Position numbers and translations under genes: made by a program
The notes under the pieces: generated by a model
Told to the model about the DNA's origin: nothing
The model's database searches: none
Seen by the model: only the letters and a program-made list of their open reading frames with translations
Shown: one piece after another, positions 8,818 to 16,615 of the stretch
Layout: the number at the start of each line of letters is the position of its first letter
How positions within the stretch are numbered: position 1 is the stretch's first letter
From: JAJPIG01 sp035531675
GTDB lineage: Bacteria > Desulfobacterota > Binatia > Binatales > Binataceae
DNA length: 64,000 bases
Direction: 5' to 3'
NCBI GenBank assembly: GCA_035531675.1
Contig: DATKSL010000022.1
Location: 12,817-76,816 of the forward strand

Positions 8818-9567
8818 TCAGATGACCTTGGCGTCGCTGTGCAGCAACGCGATCAGGTCGGCGGGCGATTCGACCTTGCGCCCGGCCTCGCGCTTGGGCG
8901 GCGCGGTGAGGCGCTTGACCTTGAGCCGCGGCGCCAGATCGAGGCCGAGGCTCTCGGCGGCGATCTCTTTGAGCTCTTTTTTGCGCGCCTTCATGATTCC
9001 GGGCAGCGACGCATAGCGTGGCTCGTTGAGGCGCAGGTCGGTGGTAACCACCGCCGGAAGCGGAAAGGCGATGGTTTCGAGGCCGCCGTCGACCTCGCGC
9101 GTGACGGTGCATTTGCCGTCGGCCAGTTCGATCTTCGAGGCGAAGGTCGCCTGCGGCCAGCCCAGCATCTCGGCCATCATCTGACCGACCTGGTTGGAAT
9201 CGTCGTCGATCGCCTGCTTGCCGATAATCACCAGCTCCGGCTGATCGTCCTTGACGATTTTGACCAGAATCCGCGCGATGGCGAGGGTATCGAGCGGCTG
9301 CTCGGACTTGACCAAGATCGCCCGGTCGGCGCCCATCGCCAGCCCGGTGCGCAACTGCTCCTGCCAGCTCGCCTGTCCGATCGAGCACAGCACCACCTCG
9401 CCGGAGCCCTGCTTCTCCTTGATCCGCAAGGCTTCCTCGATGGCGATTTCATCGAACGGATTGATCACCCACTTGATATTGTCGGTGGCGATCCCGGAAC
9501 CGTCGGGCAGCACCCGGATGGTGGTGGCCGGGTCAGGAACGCGCTTGACCGGGACAAGAATCTTCAC
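8818..9567 (-). CDS. etfB: Electron transfer flavoprotein, beta subunit
   Basis: A 249-residue EtfB, the AMP-binding subunit of the ETF heterodimer. It begins MKILVPVKRVPD and contains the family segment NPFDEIAIEEALRIKE near 37-52 and the IIGKQAIDDD loop near 117-126. It is the first gene of etfBA. Immediately upstream, on the minus strand, is a plausible sigma-70 promoter (9670-9697). The sequence is that of a housekeeping, beta-oxidation type ETF, in contrast to the fused ETF at 42116-43942. Confidence 0.95.
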   Translation of the reverse strand: MKILVPVKRVPDPATTIRVLPDGSGIATDNIKWVINPFDEIAIEEALRIKEKQGSGEVVLCSIGQASWQEQLRTGLAMGADRAILVKSEQPLDTLAIARILVKIVKDDQPELVIIGKQAIDDDSNQVGQMMAEMLGWPQATFASKIELADGKCTVTREVDGGLETIAFPLPAVVTTDLRLNEPRYASLPGIMKARKKELKEIAAESLGLDLAPRLKVKRLTAPPKREAGRKVESPADLIALLHSDAKVI

Positions 9568-9669
9568 GACCGTCGCTCCAATCTTTCGTGATAGCCGCCG
9601 ATCTGCCGGGACGAGGTCCGGTCCAGGAACGCAGCCGTTCGCGCCGGTAAGATAGCCGGGCGAAACCTG

Positions 9670-9697
9670 ATCATAGCATGCCGAACGACGCGGTCAG
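9670..9697 (-). promoter_or_regulatory. Candidate sigma-70 promoter for etfBA
   Basis: Read on the minus strand, CTGACC (9692-9697) and TATGAT (9670-9675) are separated by 16 bases. They match the -35 and -10 consensus at four and five of six positions. The site is about 100 bases upstream of the etfB start, in the gap between the IclR gene and etfB. Position and match are suggestive only. Confidence 0.45.
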
Positions 9698-9721
9698 CAT
9701 CCCTGGTGAGCCGCGCGGCGT

Positions 9722-10504
9722 TTACTCGTTATAGCCCAGGCGATGGGAGAGTTCGCGGCCGGCTTCGAGTATCAACGGGGCAATTTCGGTACTGATGCGT
9801 TCGTGCGTCACCCGGTAGGCGGGACCGGCGACTCCCAGCGAGCCGACCACCGAGCGCGTGTAGTCGCGAATCGGGACCGCGATCGAGGCGACATCCTCGA
9901 AAAATTCCCCCGCATCGACCGAGTATCCGTCGCGAGCCACGTTGCGAAGCTGTTCAAGCAGCACCGCGCGATCGATAATCGTGCGGTCGGTGTAGCGAGG
10001 CAGTTGCTCGGGCAGAGTCGCCTTGAGCTGCTCCTCGGGATCGAACGCGAGATGGGCCTTGCCGAGCGCGGTGCAATGAAGCGGCAGCGCTTCGCCGATG
10101 GGCGTGGTGATTCTGACCGCGCGCCCCTCGGGCTCGGCGGATTCCAGCGGCACGACGCCCTCGCGGCGCAGGATCGCGACGAAGGCGCTCTCGCTGCATC
10201 GCCGCGCGACGTCATTGAGAATCGGGCGGGCCTGGCGCACCAGTCCCATATGGTAGATATAGCGGCGGCCAAGATGGAGGCATTTCACCCCCAGCCGATA
10301 ATTTTCGGAGGAGCGGTTCTGTTCGATATAGCCGCGCGCTTCGAGCGTCGCGAGCAGACGGAAGACGTTGTTCTTGTGGAGCTTCAGCCGTTTGGACAAC
10401 TCGGTGACGCCGAGCTCGTCGACCTCGCCGAAGTACTGTTCGAGGACATCCAGCGCATGGGCGACAGATTGGATAATGTAGTTGGCCTTATCCCGCCTGA
10501 CCAT
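9722..10504 (-). CDS. IclR-family transcriptional regulator
   Basis: A 260-residue regulator with an N-terminal winged helix-turn-helix (about 10-75, including LGVTELSKRLKLHKNNVFR) and the C-terminal IclR effector domain (about 90-255, with TPIGEALPLHCTALGKAHLA). IclR proteins usually control aromatic or short-chain acid catabolism. ATG 10504 is preferred over TTG 10522 because GGAGG lies nine bases before it. The gene is read toward etfBA, 154 bases away. A 13-base palindrome overlaps its own predicted -35 box (10585-10597), suggesting autoregulation. Targets could include etfBA or the divergent methyltransferase gene; this is inference. Confidence 0.9.
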   Translation of the reverse strand: MVRRDKANYIIQSVAHALDVLEQYFGEVDELGVTELSKRLKLHKNNVFRLLATLEARGYIEQNRSSENYRLGVKCLHLGRRYIYHMGLVRQARPILNDVARRCSESAFVAILRREGVVPLESAEPEGRAVRITTPIGEALPLHCTALGKAHLAFDPEEQLKATLPEQLPRYTDRTIIDRAVLLEQLRNVARDGYSVDAGEFFEDVASIAVPIRDYTRSVVGSLGVAGPAYRVTHERISTEIAPLILEAGRELSHRLGYNE

Positions 10505-10568
10505 GCCAATTTTCCTCCGCAATCCGGGCCTGTAGGGCGTTCGGAGTTACCCGCCGAAAAGGCGTTTT

Positions 10569-10598
10569 AATGTAGGCGTCGGGCTGACACGGTGTCAA
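10569..10598 (-). promoter_or_regulatory. Promoter of the IclR gene with overlapping palindromic operator
   Basis: On the minus strand a perfect TTGACA (10593-10598) and TACATT (10569-10574) are 18 bases apart, upstream of the IclR gene start at 10504. A perfect inverted repeat, TGACAC-G-GTGTCA (10585-10597), covers the -35 box and spacer. A repressor bound there would block its own transcription. It also lies between the divergent IclR and methyltransferase genes, so it could control both. Confidence 0.55.
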
Positions 10599-10661
10599 CG
10601 TCGGATTTCAACCAATCCCATCCATTGTTCTAACCCCCTGTTTTAATTGGATTTATTGTCT

Positions 10662-11303
10662 ATGCCAGAGCGAAAAGAACGGCCGATCCCGGGGCCCGAA
10701 CTGTTCCATCGGGTCGACGAAGCCGACGACGAAGCCTTCTACGACTTTCCGCGCCTGACGGTCCATATCGATGACTCGGCGGTCGCCGCGGTCAGTGAAA
10801 TCTATGGCAGCCGGCTGCCGACGGGCGGCGCGCTCCTCGATCTCATGAGCAGTTGGCGCTCCCATCTTCCCGCGAGCCTTAATCCGGCGCGCGTGGTCGG
10901 CCTGGGACTTAGCCGACCCGAGATGGCGGATAATCCGGCGCTGACCGAAATCGTGGTGCACAACGTGAATCGCGAGCCGCGGCTGCCGTTCGACGATCGC
11001 AGCTTCGACGGCGCGGTGATGACGGTCTCGGTCCAGTATCTGATCCATCCGATCGAAACCTTCGCCGAGGTCGGCCGGGTGCTGAAGCCGGCGGCGCCGT
11101 TTATCGTCGCTTTTTCCAACCGGATGTTTCCGACCAAGGCGGTTGCGGTTTGGGTCAACGCGACCGAGCCCGAGCGCGTGGCGTTGGTCGAGCGCTATTT
11201 CGCCGCGAGCGGGATATTCCGCGACGTTGAGTTCATCGATCGCAGCCGGCGCCCCGGCCCGTCCTCCGATCCGATCTACGCGGTAATGGGAATCCGGGCT
11301 TAG
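10662..11303 (+). CDS. Class I SAM-dependent methyltransferase
   Basis: A 213-residue protein with a methyltransferase-11-like Rossmann core: GGALLDLMSSW (about 56-66) for the SAM-binding loop, a weak acidic strand end near 85-90, LPFDDRSFDGAVM near 112-124, and FAEVGRVLKPAAPFIVAFSN near 137-156. The usual GxGxG is degraded to LDLMSSW. A TTG fifteen bases upstream is possible, but ATG 10662 is more likely. The gene is divergent from the IclR regulator. The substrate is unknown; it could methylate a small molecule. Confidence 0.75.
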   Translation: MPERKERPIPGPELFHRVDEADDEAFYDFPRLTVHIDDSAVAAVSEIYGSRLPTGGALLDLMSSWRSHLPASLNPARVVGLGLSRPEMADNPALTEIVVHNVNREPRLPFDDRSFDGAVMTVSVQYLIHPIETFAEVGRVLKPAAPFIVAFSNRMFPTKAVAVWVNATEPERVALVERYFAASGIFRDVEFIDRSRRPGPSSDPIYAVMGIRA

Positions 11304-11383
11304 GCCGACTCGATATCGAGGGAAGCTGCGGGAACTGTTCGCGCGTCGAAGAAATTGTCATTTTGAAGGCGCAGGATCGCCCG

Positions 11384-12112
11384 ATGTCTGACGTCGTAAC
11401 CGAAACCGAGGACGGCAACCTCGCGCCGGATGAGGCCGAGCCGGTAGCGCCGCGCTTGCGGCGCGAGCAGCCGCTCGTGATCCGATGGGCGCATTGGCTC
11501 AACGTCCCGCTACTCATCCTGATGGCCGCGAGCGGCCTGCAAATTTTCTACGCCTATCCCAGCCTCGGCGCGCGCGGTGCGCTCTACGGCTGGTATCCGT
11601 TGCAGGGCGCGTCACCGCCGTCGTGGATGCGGTTGGGCGGATGGCTGGCGGGGGCGCGCCACTGGCATTTCGCGCTGGCTTGGTTCCTGGTTTTGAACGG
11701 CGCGATCTACCTGGCCTACTTTTTTGCCAGCGGCGAATGGCGCCGGCGGATGTTCCTGCCGCGCCGTGACGCGACCAACGCGCTCAAGATGTTCGCCTAC
11801 TACACGCGTATCAGCCGCACGCCGCCGCCCGAGGATTTCTACAACGGGCTGCAGCGGCTCGCCTACACCAGCGCGATTCTGATCGGAATCGTGATGGTGG
11901 CGTCGGGGCTCGCTATCTACAAGCCCGTCCAGCTCCATTGGCTGGTCGCGATCTTCGGCGGTTACGACGGCGCGCGCGCGGTCCATTTCGGCGGCCTGTG
12001 CCTGTTAGGCGCCTTCGTCGCGAGCCATCTGGTGCTGGTTGCGGCCCATCCCCGCGAGATCGTCAAGATGATCAACGGAGGCGCGCGTGCCGCGATCGAT
12101 AAACCGTCGTGA
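11384..12112 (+). CDS. Membrane cytochrome b subunit (b561/Ni-Fe hydrogenase type)
   Basis: A 242-residue integral membrane protein with about four to five hydrophobic helices. Candidate haem-ligand histidines sit in helices at IRWAHWLN, ARHWHFALAW, RAVHFGG and ASHLVLVAAHP, as in di-haem cytochrome b subunits that link periplasmic molybdoenzymes to the quinone pool. ATG 11384 has AGGA eight bases upstream and is favoured over a TTG at 11363. The 3' end overlaps the next gene by 26 bases, so the two are co-translated and probably form one membrane-bound oxidoreductase. Confidence 0.85.
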   Translation: MSDVVTETEDGNLAPDEAEPVAPRLRREQPLVIRWAHWLNVPLLILMAASGLQIFYAYPSLGARGALYGWYPLQGASPPSWMRLGGWLAGARHWHFALAWFLVLNGAIYLAYFFASGEWRRRMFLPRRDATNALKMFAYYTRISRTPPPEDFYNGLQRLAYTSAILIGIVMVASGLAIYKPVQLHWLVAIFGGYDGARAVHFGGLCLLGAFVASHLVLVAAHPREIVKMINGGARAAIDKPS

Positions 12113-12779
12113 GCTGATACTCGGCGCCGCCGCCGCGTCGATGCTGGCCGGATGCGACAATCGGGCGAGCGCGTGGTTTCTGAAGGCGATGGAGCGCTGG
12201 AACGAGCGCTTCCAGGAGGCGATGTTCTCGCCGCATCGCCTCGCGCCCGAGCTGCCGCCCGGAACCGAAACCCCGCTGGCCGACTTCCCGAGGTATTTCA
12301 TCTCCGACGACCTGCCGCTCGCTCCGCCCGACTGGAAGCTCACGATCGGCGGCCTGGTCGCGCGGCCGCAGACGCTGACGATCGATCAGCTGAGAAAACT
12401 GCCGCGCACGGCGATGCGCGTCCAGCATCATTGCGTCGAGGGATGGTCGGCCGTCGCGTCGTGGGATGGGGTGCGGGTCAGCGAGATTGCGAAGCTGGCG
12501 GGAATCCACGAGCGCGTGCGCTACGTCGAGTTCCGCTCCTTCGATTCCGGCTACTGGTCATCGTGGGATTTGCCGAGCGCGTTCCATCCGCAGACTATCC
12601 TGGCCTACCAGATGGACGGGCAGCCGCTGCCGCCCGGCCATGGCGCGCCGCTGCGGCTCTACTCGGCGGTCAAGCTCGGCTACAAGATGGTCAAGTATCT
12701 GAGCGCGGTGAATTTCCTGGCTGAGCGGACCGGCGGCTACTGGGAAAACCAGGGCTACGAATGGTTCGCCGGCGTGTGA
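12087..12779 (+). CDS. Tat-exported molybdopterin oxidoreductase (MsrP/sulfite-oxidase fold), lipoprotein-like
   Basis: A 230-residue protein with the oxidoreductase molybdopterin domain. The molybdenum-ligating Cys is Cys116 in QHHCVEGWSA. The N-terminus has a twin-arginine motif (INRRELILG) and a lipobox-like end (MLAGC, Cys23), so it is folded in the cytoplasm, exported by Tat and possibly lipid-anchored. GTG 12087 is preceded by GGAGG at about six bases. It overlaps the cytochrome b gene and should receive or donate electrons through it. MsrP-type methionine sulfoxide reductases and sulfite dehydrogenases share this fold; the substrate is not decidable here. Molybdopterin-synthesis genes lie at 22104-23311. 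Confidence 0.87.
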   Translation: MPRSINRRELILGAAAASMLAGCDNRASAWFLKAMERWNERFQEAMFSPHRLAPELPPGTETPLADFPRYFISDDLPLAPPDWKLTIGGLVARPQTLTIDQLRKLPRTAMRVQHHCVEGWSAVASWDGVRVSEIAKLAGIHERVRYVEFRSFDSGYWSSWDLPSAFHPQTILAYQMDGQPLPPGHGAPLRLYSAVKLGYKMVKYLSAVNFLAERTGGYWENQGYEWFAGV

Positions 12780-12807
12780 GCGTCATACCGGCTTGCCAGC
12801 AAACACT

Positions 12808-12847
12808 CGGGATTCTTCGCTTCGGCAGCCTGCGCTCAGAATGACAA
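12808..12847 (+). repeat. Dispersed palindromic intergenic repeat, single copy
   Basis: This is one orientation of a repeat that also occurs, with variations, at 34971-35088, 56313-56474 and 59829-59891. The recognisable core runs GGATTCTTCGCT to GCGCTCAGAATGACA. It lies in the 198-base gap after the molybdoenzyme gene. This copy is interrupted by about five extra bases in its middle. Confidence 0.65.
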
Positions 12848-12977
12848 GCCAGCGCTCGTTCCATTCCCCCCGCATGGACAGGCGGGGCAGCCGCGAATAC
12901 AAGTGAGATGAAGGAGTTCGCGCCGGCCGGCGGACGATTTTCGATTCGCCCGGCTGCGAACGTCAGCTCATCAAGCC

Positions 12978-13373
12978 GTGATTCCCAATCGTGGACTGCG
13001 ACATCTTGCCATCCGGGTCAGCGACGTCGAGCGGGCCAAGGAGTTTTACGCGCGCGTGTTCGGGATGAAGCTGGTATGGCAGCCCGACCCCGATAACGCC
13101 TATCTGAGCGGCGGATGCGATAACCTGGCGCTCCATCGCGGGCCGTCCGGCGATCCGCAGGCCCAGCGGCTCGACCATCTCGGGTTCATCGTCGCGACCA
13201 TCGCCGAGGTCGAAACGGCCTGGGCATGGGCGAATGGTGAGCATCTGCCGATCGTCCATCCGCTGCGCCACCATCGCGACGGCGCAGTGTCGTTCTATAT
13301 CAGCGATCCGGACGGTAACGTGATCCAGGTCCTCTACGAGCCCGCCATCAGCCCGCTCAGATTCGACCGCTGA
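12978..13373 (+). CDS. VOC-family protein (glyoxalase/dioxygenase fold)
   Basis: A 131-residue single VOC module pair. Candidate metal ligands are His9 (LRHLAIRV), His59 (QRLDHLGF region) and the terminal Glu in GNVIQVLYE near 122. The length fits small VOC proteins such as glyoxalase I-like or fosfomycin-resistance-like enzymes. It starts at GTG 12978 with no clear ribosome site, so the exact start is uncertain. It is followed 22 bases later by an aldo/keto reductase on the same strand; the pair could handle reactive carbonyls, but that is inference. Confidence 0.78.
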   Translation: MIPNRGLRHLAIRVSDVERAKEFYARVFGMKLVWQPDPDNAYLSGGCDNLALHRGPSGDPQAQRLDHLGFIVATIAEVETAWAWANGEHLPIVHPLRHHRDGAVSFYISDPDGNVIQVLYEPAISPLRFDR

Positions 13374-13395
13374 CGGCCATCCGCCCGAGGTAACG

Positions 13396-14508
13396 ATGCT
13401 AAAGAATCTCGCCACCGCCGAAGCGACCGCCGCTTACGCGCGCCGCTTTCCGAAGCTCGACGGCAACTATCGTCCGATGCTCGGGAGGTCGGTCTCGTCG
13501 ATCGGAATCGGCACCTATCTCGGCGAGCACGACGACCAGACCGACGCCGATTACCAGGCCGCGCTCAAGGTCGCGCTGCTCGGCGGGATCAATCTGATCG
13601 ATACCGCGGTCAATTATCGCTTCCAGCGCAGCGAGCGATGCATCGGGCGGGTGCTCGCCGAGCTGGTCGGCAGCGGCGAGCTGCGGCGCGAGGAGATCGT
13701 GGTCGCCACCAAGGGCGGCTACATCACCTTCGACGGCGCGCTGCCGCCCAATCCGCGCGAGTGGTTCAACGACACCTACCTCAAGTCGGGAATCATCGGA
13801 CCCGGCGAACTGGTCGAGGGATCGCACTGCATGACGCCGCGCTACCTCGAGCGGATGCTGGCGATGAGCCTCGAGAACCTCGGGCTCGAGAGCGTCGATA
13901 TCTATTACCTGCATAATCCCGAGACCCAGCTCGGCGCCGTCGACCGCAAGGAATTCCTCGCGCGCATCCGGCTGGCCTTCGAGATGCTCGAGGGCAAGGC
14001 GGCGGAGGGCAAGATTGGGGTCTATGGCGCCGCGACCTGGAACGGCTTCCGGGTCGCTCCGCAGGACGACGGCTACCTGTCGATTGCTGAATTGGTGGGC
14101 ATCGCCGGCGAGGTCGGCGGCGCGGACCATCATTTCAGGGTTCTCCAGATGCCGTACAATCTGGCGATGCCGGAGGCGTTCACGGTCATCAACCAGGCCA
14201 TCGCGGGCGGTGACGGCTCGCCGCTGGCGGCGGCGGAGGCGATGAATCTGGCGGTATGTGCGAGCGCCTCGCTGCTCCAGGGACGGCTGGCGAAGGGGCT
14301 GCCGCCGGTGGTGGCGGAGGCGCTGACCGGGCTCGACAACGACGGTCAACGCGCGATCCAGTTCGTCCGCTCGACGCCGGGGGTCAACGTGGCGCTGGTC
14401 GGGATGAAAACTGTCGGCCACGTGCGCGAGAGCCTCGCGATCGCAAGCCATCCGCCGGCGCCGCGCGAATCATTGTTGAAGCTTTTCAGGCCCGCGCCGG
14501 AACGCTGA
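13396..14508 (+). CDS. Aldo/keto reductase
   Basis: A 370-residue NAD(P)H-dependent carbonyl reductase. The catalytic tetrad is visible as Asp and Tyr in LIDTAVNYRFQRSE, Lys in VVATKGGYI and His in YYLHNPE. The TIM-barrel order continues to IQFVRSTPGVNVALVGMK near the C-terminus, the cofactor-phosphate region. At 370 residues it is longer than the usual 310-330, with insertions between strands, as in a subgroup found in catabolic loci. ATG 13396 follows CCGAGG. No signal peptide; cytoplasmic. The substrate is unknown. Confidence 0.9.
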   Translation: MLKNLATAEATAAYARRFPKLDGNYRPMLGRSVSSIGIGTYLGEHDDQTDADYQAALKVALLGGINLIDTAVNYRFQRSERCIGRVLAELVGSGELRREEIVVATKGGYITFDGALPPNPREWFNDTYLKSGIIGPGELVEGSHCMTPRYLERMLAMSLENLGLESVDIYYLHNPETQLGAVDRKEFLARIRLAFEMLEGKAAEGKIGVYGAATWNGFRVAPQDDGYLSIAELVGIAGEVGGADHHFRVLQMPYNLAMPEAFTVINQAIAGGDGSPLAAAEAMNLAVCASASLLQGRLAKGLPPVVAEALTGLDNDGQRAIQFVRSTPGVNVALVGMKTVGHVRESLAIASHPPAPRESLLKLFRPAPER

Positions 14509-14661
14509 GCGGAGTTCAGCGCCACCGGCCGGGAACAATGGCGCACCGCTCGCAGGGGTGTTGTCTTCCGGCGCAGGGCTCGCGAGAATCCCTAACAACG
14601 CTATCGGCTGGTATGGCTTCAAGGGCGAGCGCGGACCGCGGTTGCGTAAGGACTGTAGAAG

Positions 14662-15606
14662 ATGCTGGATTGTTGGGCGAACACGGGGCGTCTCGGTCCT
14701 TGGGCGATGGCGGTGGCGTTCGCCGTGATGGTCGGATTATCGGGCCGGGCAGTGGCCGCGGAGTGGGCCGATTTCCCGCCTACCAGTTTCAAGATCTACA
14801 GCCAGGAGGGCGGCGGACTGCTCGGCACCAGCCGCTACTTCGTCGAACACCTGGGTCCCGGCGAATATCGATTACACGGCAATAATCACTATCTCAACGG
14901 CCAGTACGACATTGAGCTCGATACGCTGGTAATCGACCCCGGCGAGCGAGTTCCGCGGCTCAAGAGTTTCAGCCACGTCTTCTATAAGCCCGACGGCACG
15001 ATCCTCGTCGCCGGTCACGCGGAGATCAAGAGCGGGGGGGAGGCGGTGTGCGTAGCAAATGAGCAGGGCAAAGAGGTCCGCTATGCCCAGCAGTTCGATT
15101 TTCCGCCCGACACCTACGCCGGCGCCGCGGTGCTGATCCCGATCATCCACGCACTACGCAAGGGCGTCACGGCCCCGTTCGAGATGCACTTTTTTGATTG
15201 TACGCCGAAGCCCAGGATCGTCACCATCCAGGCGACTCCCACCAGCGCAGGTACCGGATGGCTGCACTACCCGGAGGGACAAGGACACCTGATCGAGGTC
15301 CAGATCAAACCCGATCTCGGCTGGCTCGATCTGCTGGCCGCGCCGTTCCTGCCCGTCACGCATTCGTGGTTCAACCCGGCCGAGGGCTTCACCTACGTCG
15401 GCGGCGGCATCAATCGCTACTTTTACAGTCCGCAGCACGTGACGATGGTGAAGGTGAAACCCGGCCAGGAGCTCGCTGCTCCGGGAGGCCCCCGCGTCGC
15501 CTCGGCGGCCCCTTCGCCGGGCGTCGGCAGCGACGATGCCGGGCGCGCGCCGACTCCGTCGGCCACGCCGCAGCAGCCTCAGGCCGCGCTGCCCGGCGGG
15601 CGCTGA
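14662..15606 (+). CDS. Exported protein of unknown function
   Basis: A 314-residue protein I do not recognise. The first 33 residues form a signal peptide (a hydrophobic run WAMAVAFAVMVGLSG ending AVAAEW). The mature part is rich in beta-strand-like segments (YRLHGNNHYL, YDIELDTLVI, FTYVGGGINRYFY) with two cysteines (about 129 and 175). The last roughly 40 residues are a proline/alanine/glycine-rich tail. It should be periplasmic or on the outer surface. The next gene is convergent and separated by a hairpin at 15628-15649. Confidence 0.7.
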   Translation: MLDCWANTGRLGPWAMAVAFAVMVGLSGRAVAAEWADFPPTSFKIYSQEGGGLLGTSRYFVEHLGPGEYRLHGNNHYLNGQYDIELDTLVIDPGERVPRLKSFSHVFYKPDGTILVAGHAEIKSGGEAVCVANEQGKEVRYAQQFDFPPDTYAGAAVLIPIIHALRKGVTAPFEMHFFDCTPKPRIVTIQATPTSAGTGWLHYPEGQGHLIEVQIKPDLGWLDLLAAPFLPVTHSWFNPAEGFTYVGGGINRYFYSPQHVTMVKVKPGQELAAPGGPRVASAAPSPGVGSDDAGRAPTPSATPQQPQAALPGGR

Positions 15607-15627
15607 CAGCGGCGGAGCGTATCGAAG

Positions 15628-15649
15628 CTGACTCCCCGTGCGGAGTCAG
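15628..15649. terminator. Hairpin between convergent genes
   Basis: CTGACTCC (15628-15635) pairs with GGAGTCAG (15642-15649) around a six-base loop. It sits between the end of the exported-protein gene and the end of the convergent small CxxC-protein gene. It could stop transcription from either side, although there is only a short T-rich stretch (GATTT) after it. Confidence 0.5.
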
Positions 15650-15658
15650 GATAGTGAT

Positions 15659-15874
15659 TTAAAAGTGGGTGACGCCTTCGCCGTCGTGATGACGAACCCG
15701 GGAAGGCTTGGGCTTGCGGTATTGGAACGCCATCTGGCAGCTCGGGCAGGTGCCCTCGATTTCGGAACTGCCGTGACGGCGCACCAGCTTGACGTAGCGT
15801 ACGCTTCCGTCGCTGCACAGATGACTGGCGACGGGAAAATCGTACACGGTGCGTACGGTGGGTGAATCTGCCAT
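15659..15874 (-). CDS. Small CxxC protein, unknown function
   Basis: A 71-residue hydrophilic protein with a single CPSC knuckle near 43-46, an earlier Cys at 20 (HLCSDG) and several histidines. It could bind one zinc ion, perhaps as a zinc ribbon completed by dimerisation. ATG 15874 is preceded by AGGGGA at a good distance, which supports it as a real gene. The tail is basic. A candidate promoter and a leader hairpin lie upstream at 15954-16004. It matches no family I recognise. Confidence 0.6.
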   Translation of the reverse strand: MADSPTVRTVYDFPVASHLCSDGSVRYVKLVRRHGSSEIEGTCPSCQMAFQYRKPKPSRVRHHDGEGVTHF

Positions 15875-15976
15875 CGTTCCCCTAAAGCTCCCTCATGCAG
15901 AAATCCTTACAAGCGTTATGAGTTTCCTCTTCCTCGCGCCCCACACATCTGTGCCCGGTCTCAACCGGGATCCACT

Positions 15977-16004
15977 ACTTTATTGAAATGCGCAGGTCGA
16001 TCAA
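15977..16004 (-). promoter_or_regulatory. Candidate promoter for the small CxxC gene
   Basis: On the minus strand TTGATC (15999-16004) and TAAAGT (15977-15982) are 16 bases apart, in the most AT-rich part of a 238-base intergenic region. The predicted leader would contain a 6-bp stem with a four-base loop (15954-15969, CCCGGT/ACCGGG). Confidence 0.35.
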
Positions 16005-16112
16005 TAATTTTCCGACGTCGCGCGAAAATTTATTCTAAAAGTTCCGTGTCCGACGCCGGCCGCCCGATTGGCAGCGCGCTTTGGATGGTCGCGGTTCCGG
16101 CGCGGCGGCCGC

Positions 16113-16574
16113 TCAGCCTGCGCCGCCCGCCGCGGGTCGGCGTGAATGCATAATGCGCCGCCGCAGCACCATCACCTGCTCGCCGCGCTGGTTGAGCCCG
16201 CGCGTCTCGACGTAGATCACGCCGCGGTCGGACTTGCTTTTCGAGGCCGTCACCTCGAGCACCGTGGTCTCGGCGTAGAGCGTGTCGCCGGCGAAGGTCG
16301 GGCCGCTATGGCGCACGGATTCGTATTCGAGATTCGCGATACAGACCTCGCTCACGTCCTTCACGCTCATCCCGACTACGGTGGCGAGCACCAGCAGGCC
16401 GTTGACCAGCCGCTGGCCGTGCTGCGAGTGCTCGGCGTAGGCCGCGTCGAAATGCAGCGGATTGGTGTTCATCGTCATCAGCGTGAACCAGGTGTTGTCG
16501 AACTCGGTAAGCGTGCGGCCGGGCCAATGCTTGAAGACCTGACCGGGCTCGAAATCCTCGAAATGTCGAATCAT
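16113..16574 (-). CDS. MaoC-like hot-dog hydratase
   Basis: A 153-residue single hot-dog-fold protein. The hydratase 2 motif is seen in TMNTNPLHFDAAYA near 34-47, where Asn/Asp and His (His41) activate water on an enoyl-CoA, and a GxFVNGLLVL-like helix follows (QRLVNGLLVLATVVG). This group includes mesaconyl-CoA and itaconyl-CoA hydratases. It lies 41 bases downstream of a class III CoA-transferase gene on the same strand, and the two probably act in sequence on a dicarboxylic or branched acid. Confidence 0.87.
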   Translation of the reverse strand: MIRHFEDFEPGQVFKHWPGRTLTEFDNTWFTLMTMNTNPLHFDAAYAEHSQHGQRLVNGLLVLATVVGMSVKDVSEVCIANLEYESVRHSGPTFAGDTLYAETTVLEVTASKSKSDRGVIYVETRGLNQRGEQVMVLRRRIMHSRRPAAGGAG

Positions 16575-16615
16575 TTCGCCTGACGTCCTTTTTGGTTGAT
16601 GGGTTGGCGGCGCTC

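Noticed and set aside
9722..10504. Divergent control of etfBA by the IclR gene as a proven operon
   Set aside because: There is no copy of the palindrome near the etfB promoter, so I keep this only as a possibility.
15954..15969. tRNA-like T-arm
   Set aside because: It is a plain 6-bp hairpin with no cloverleaf around it.
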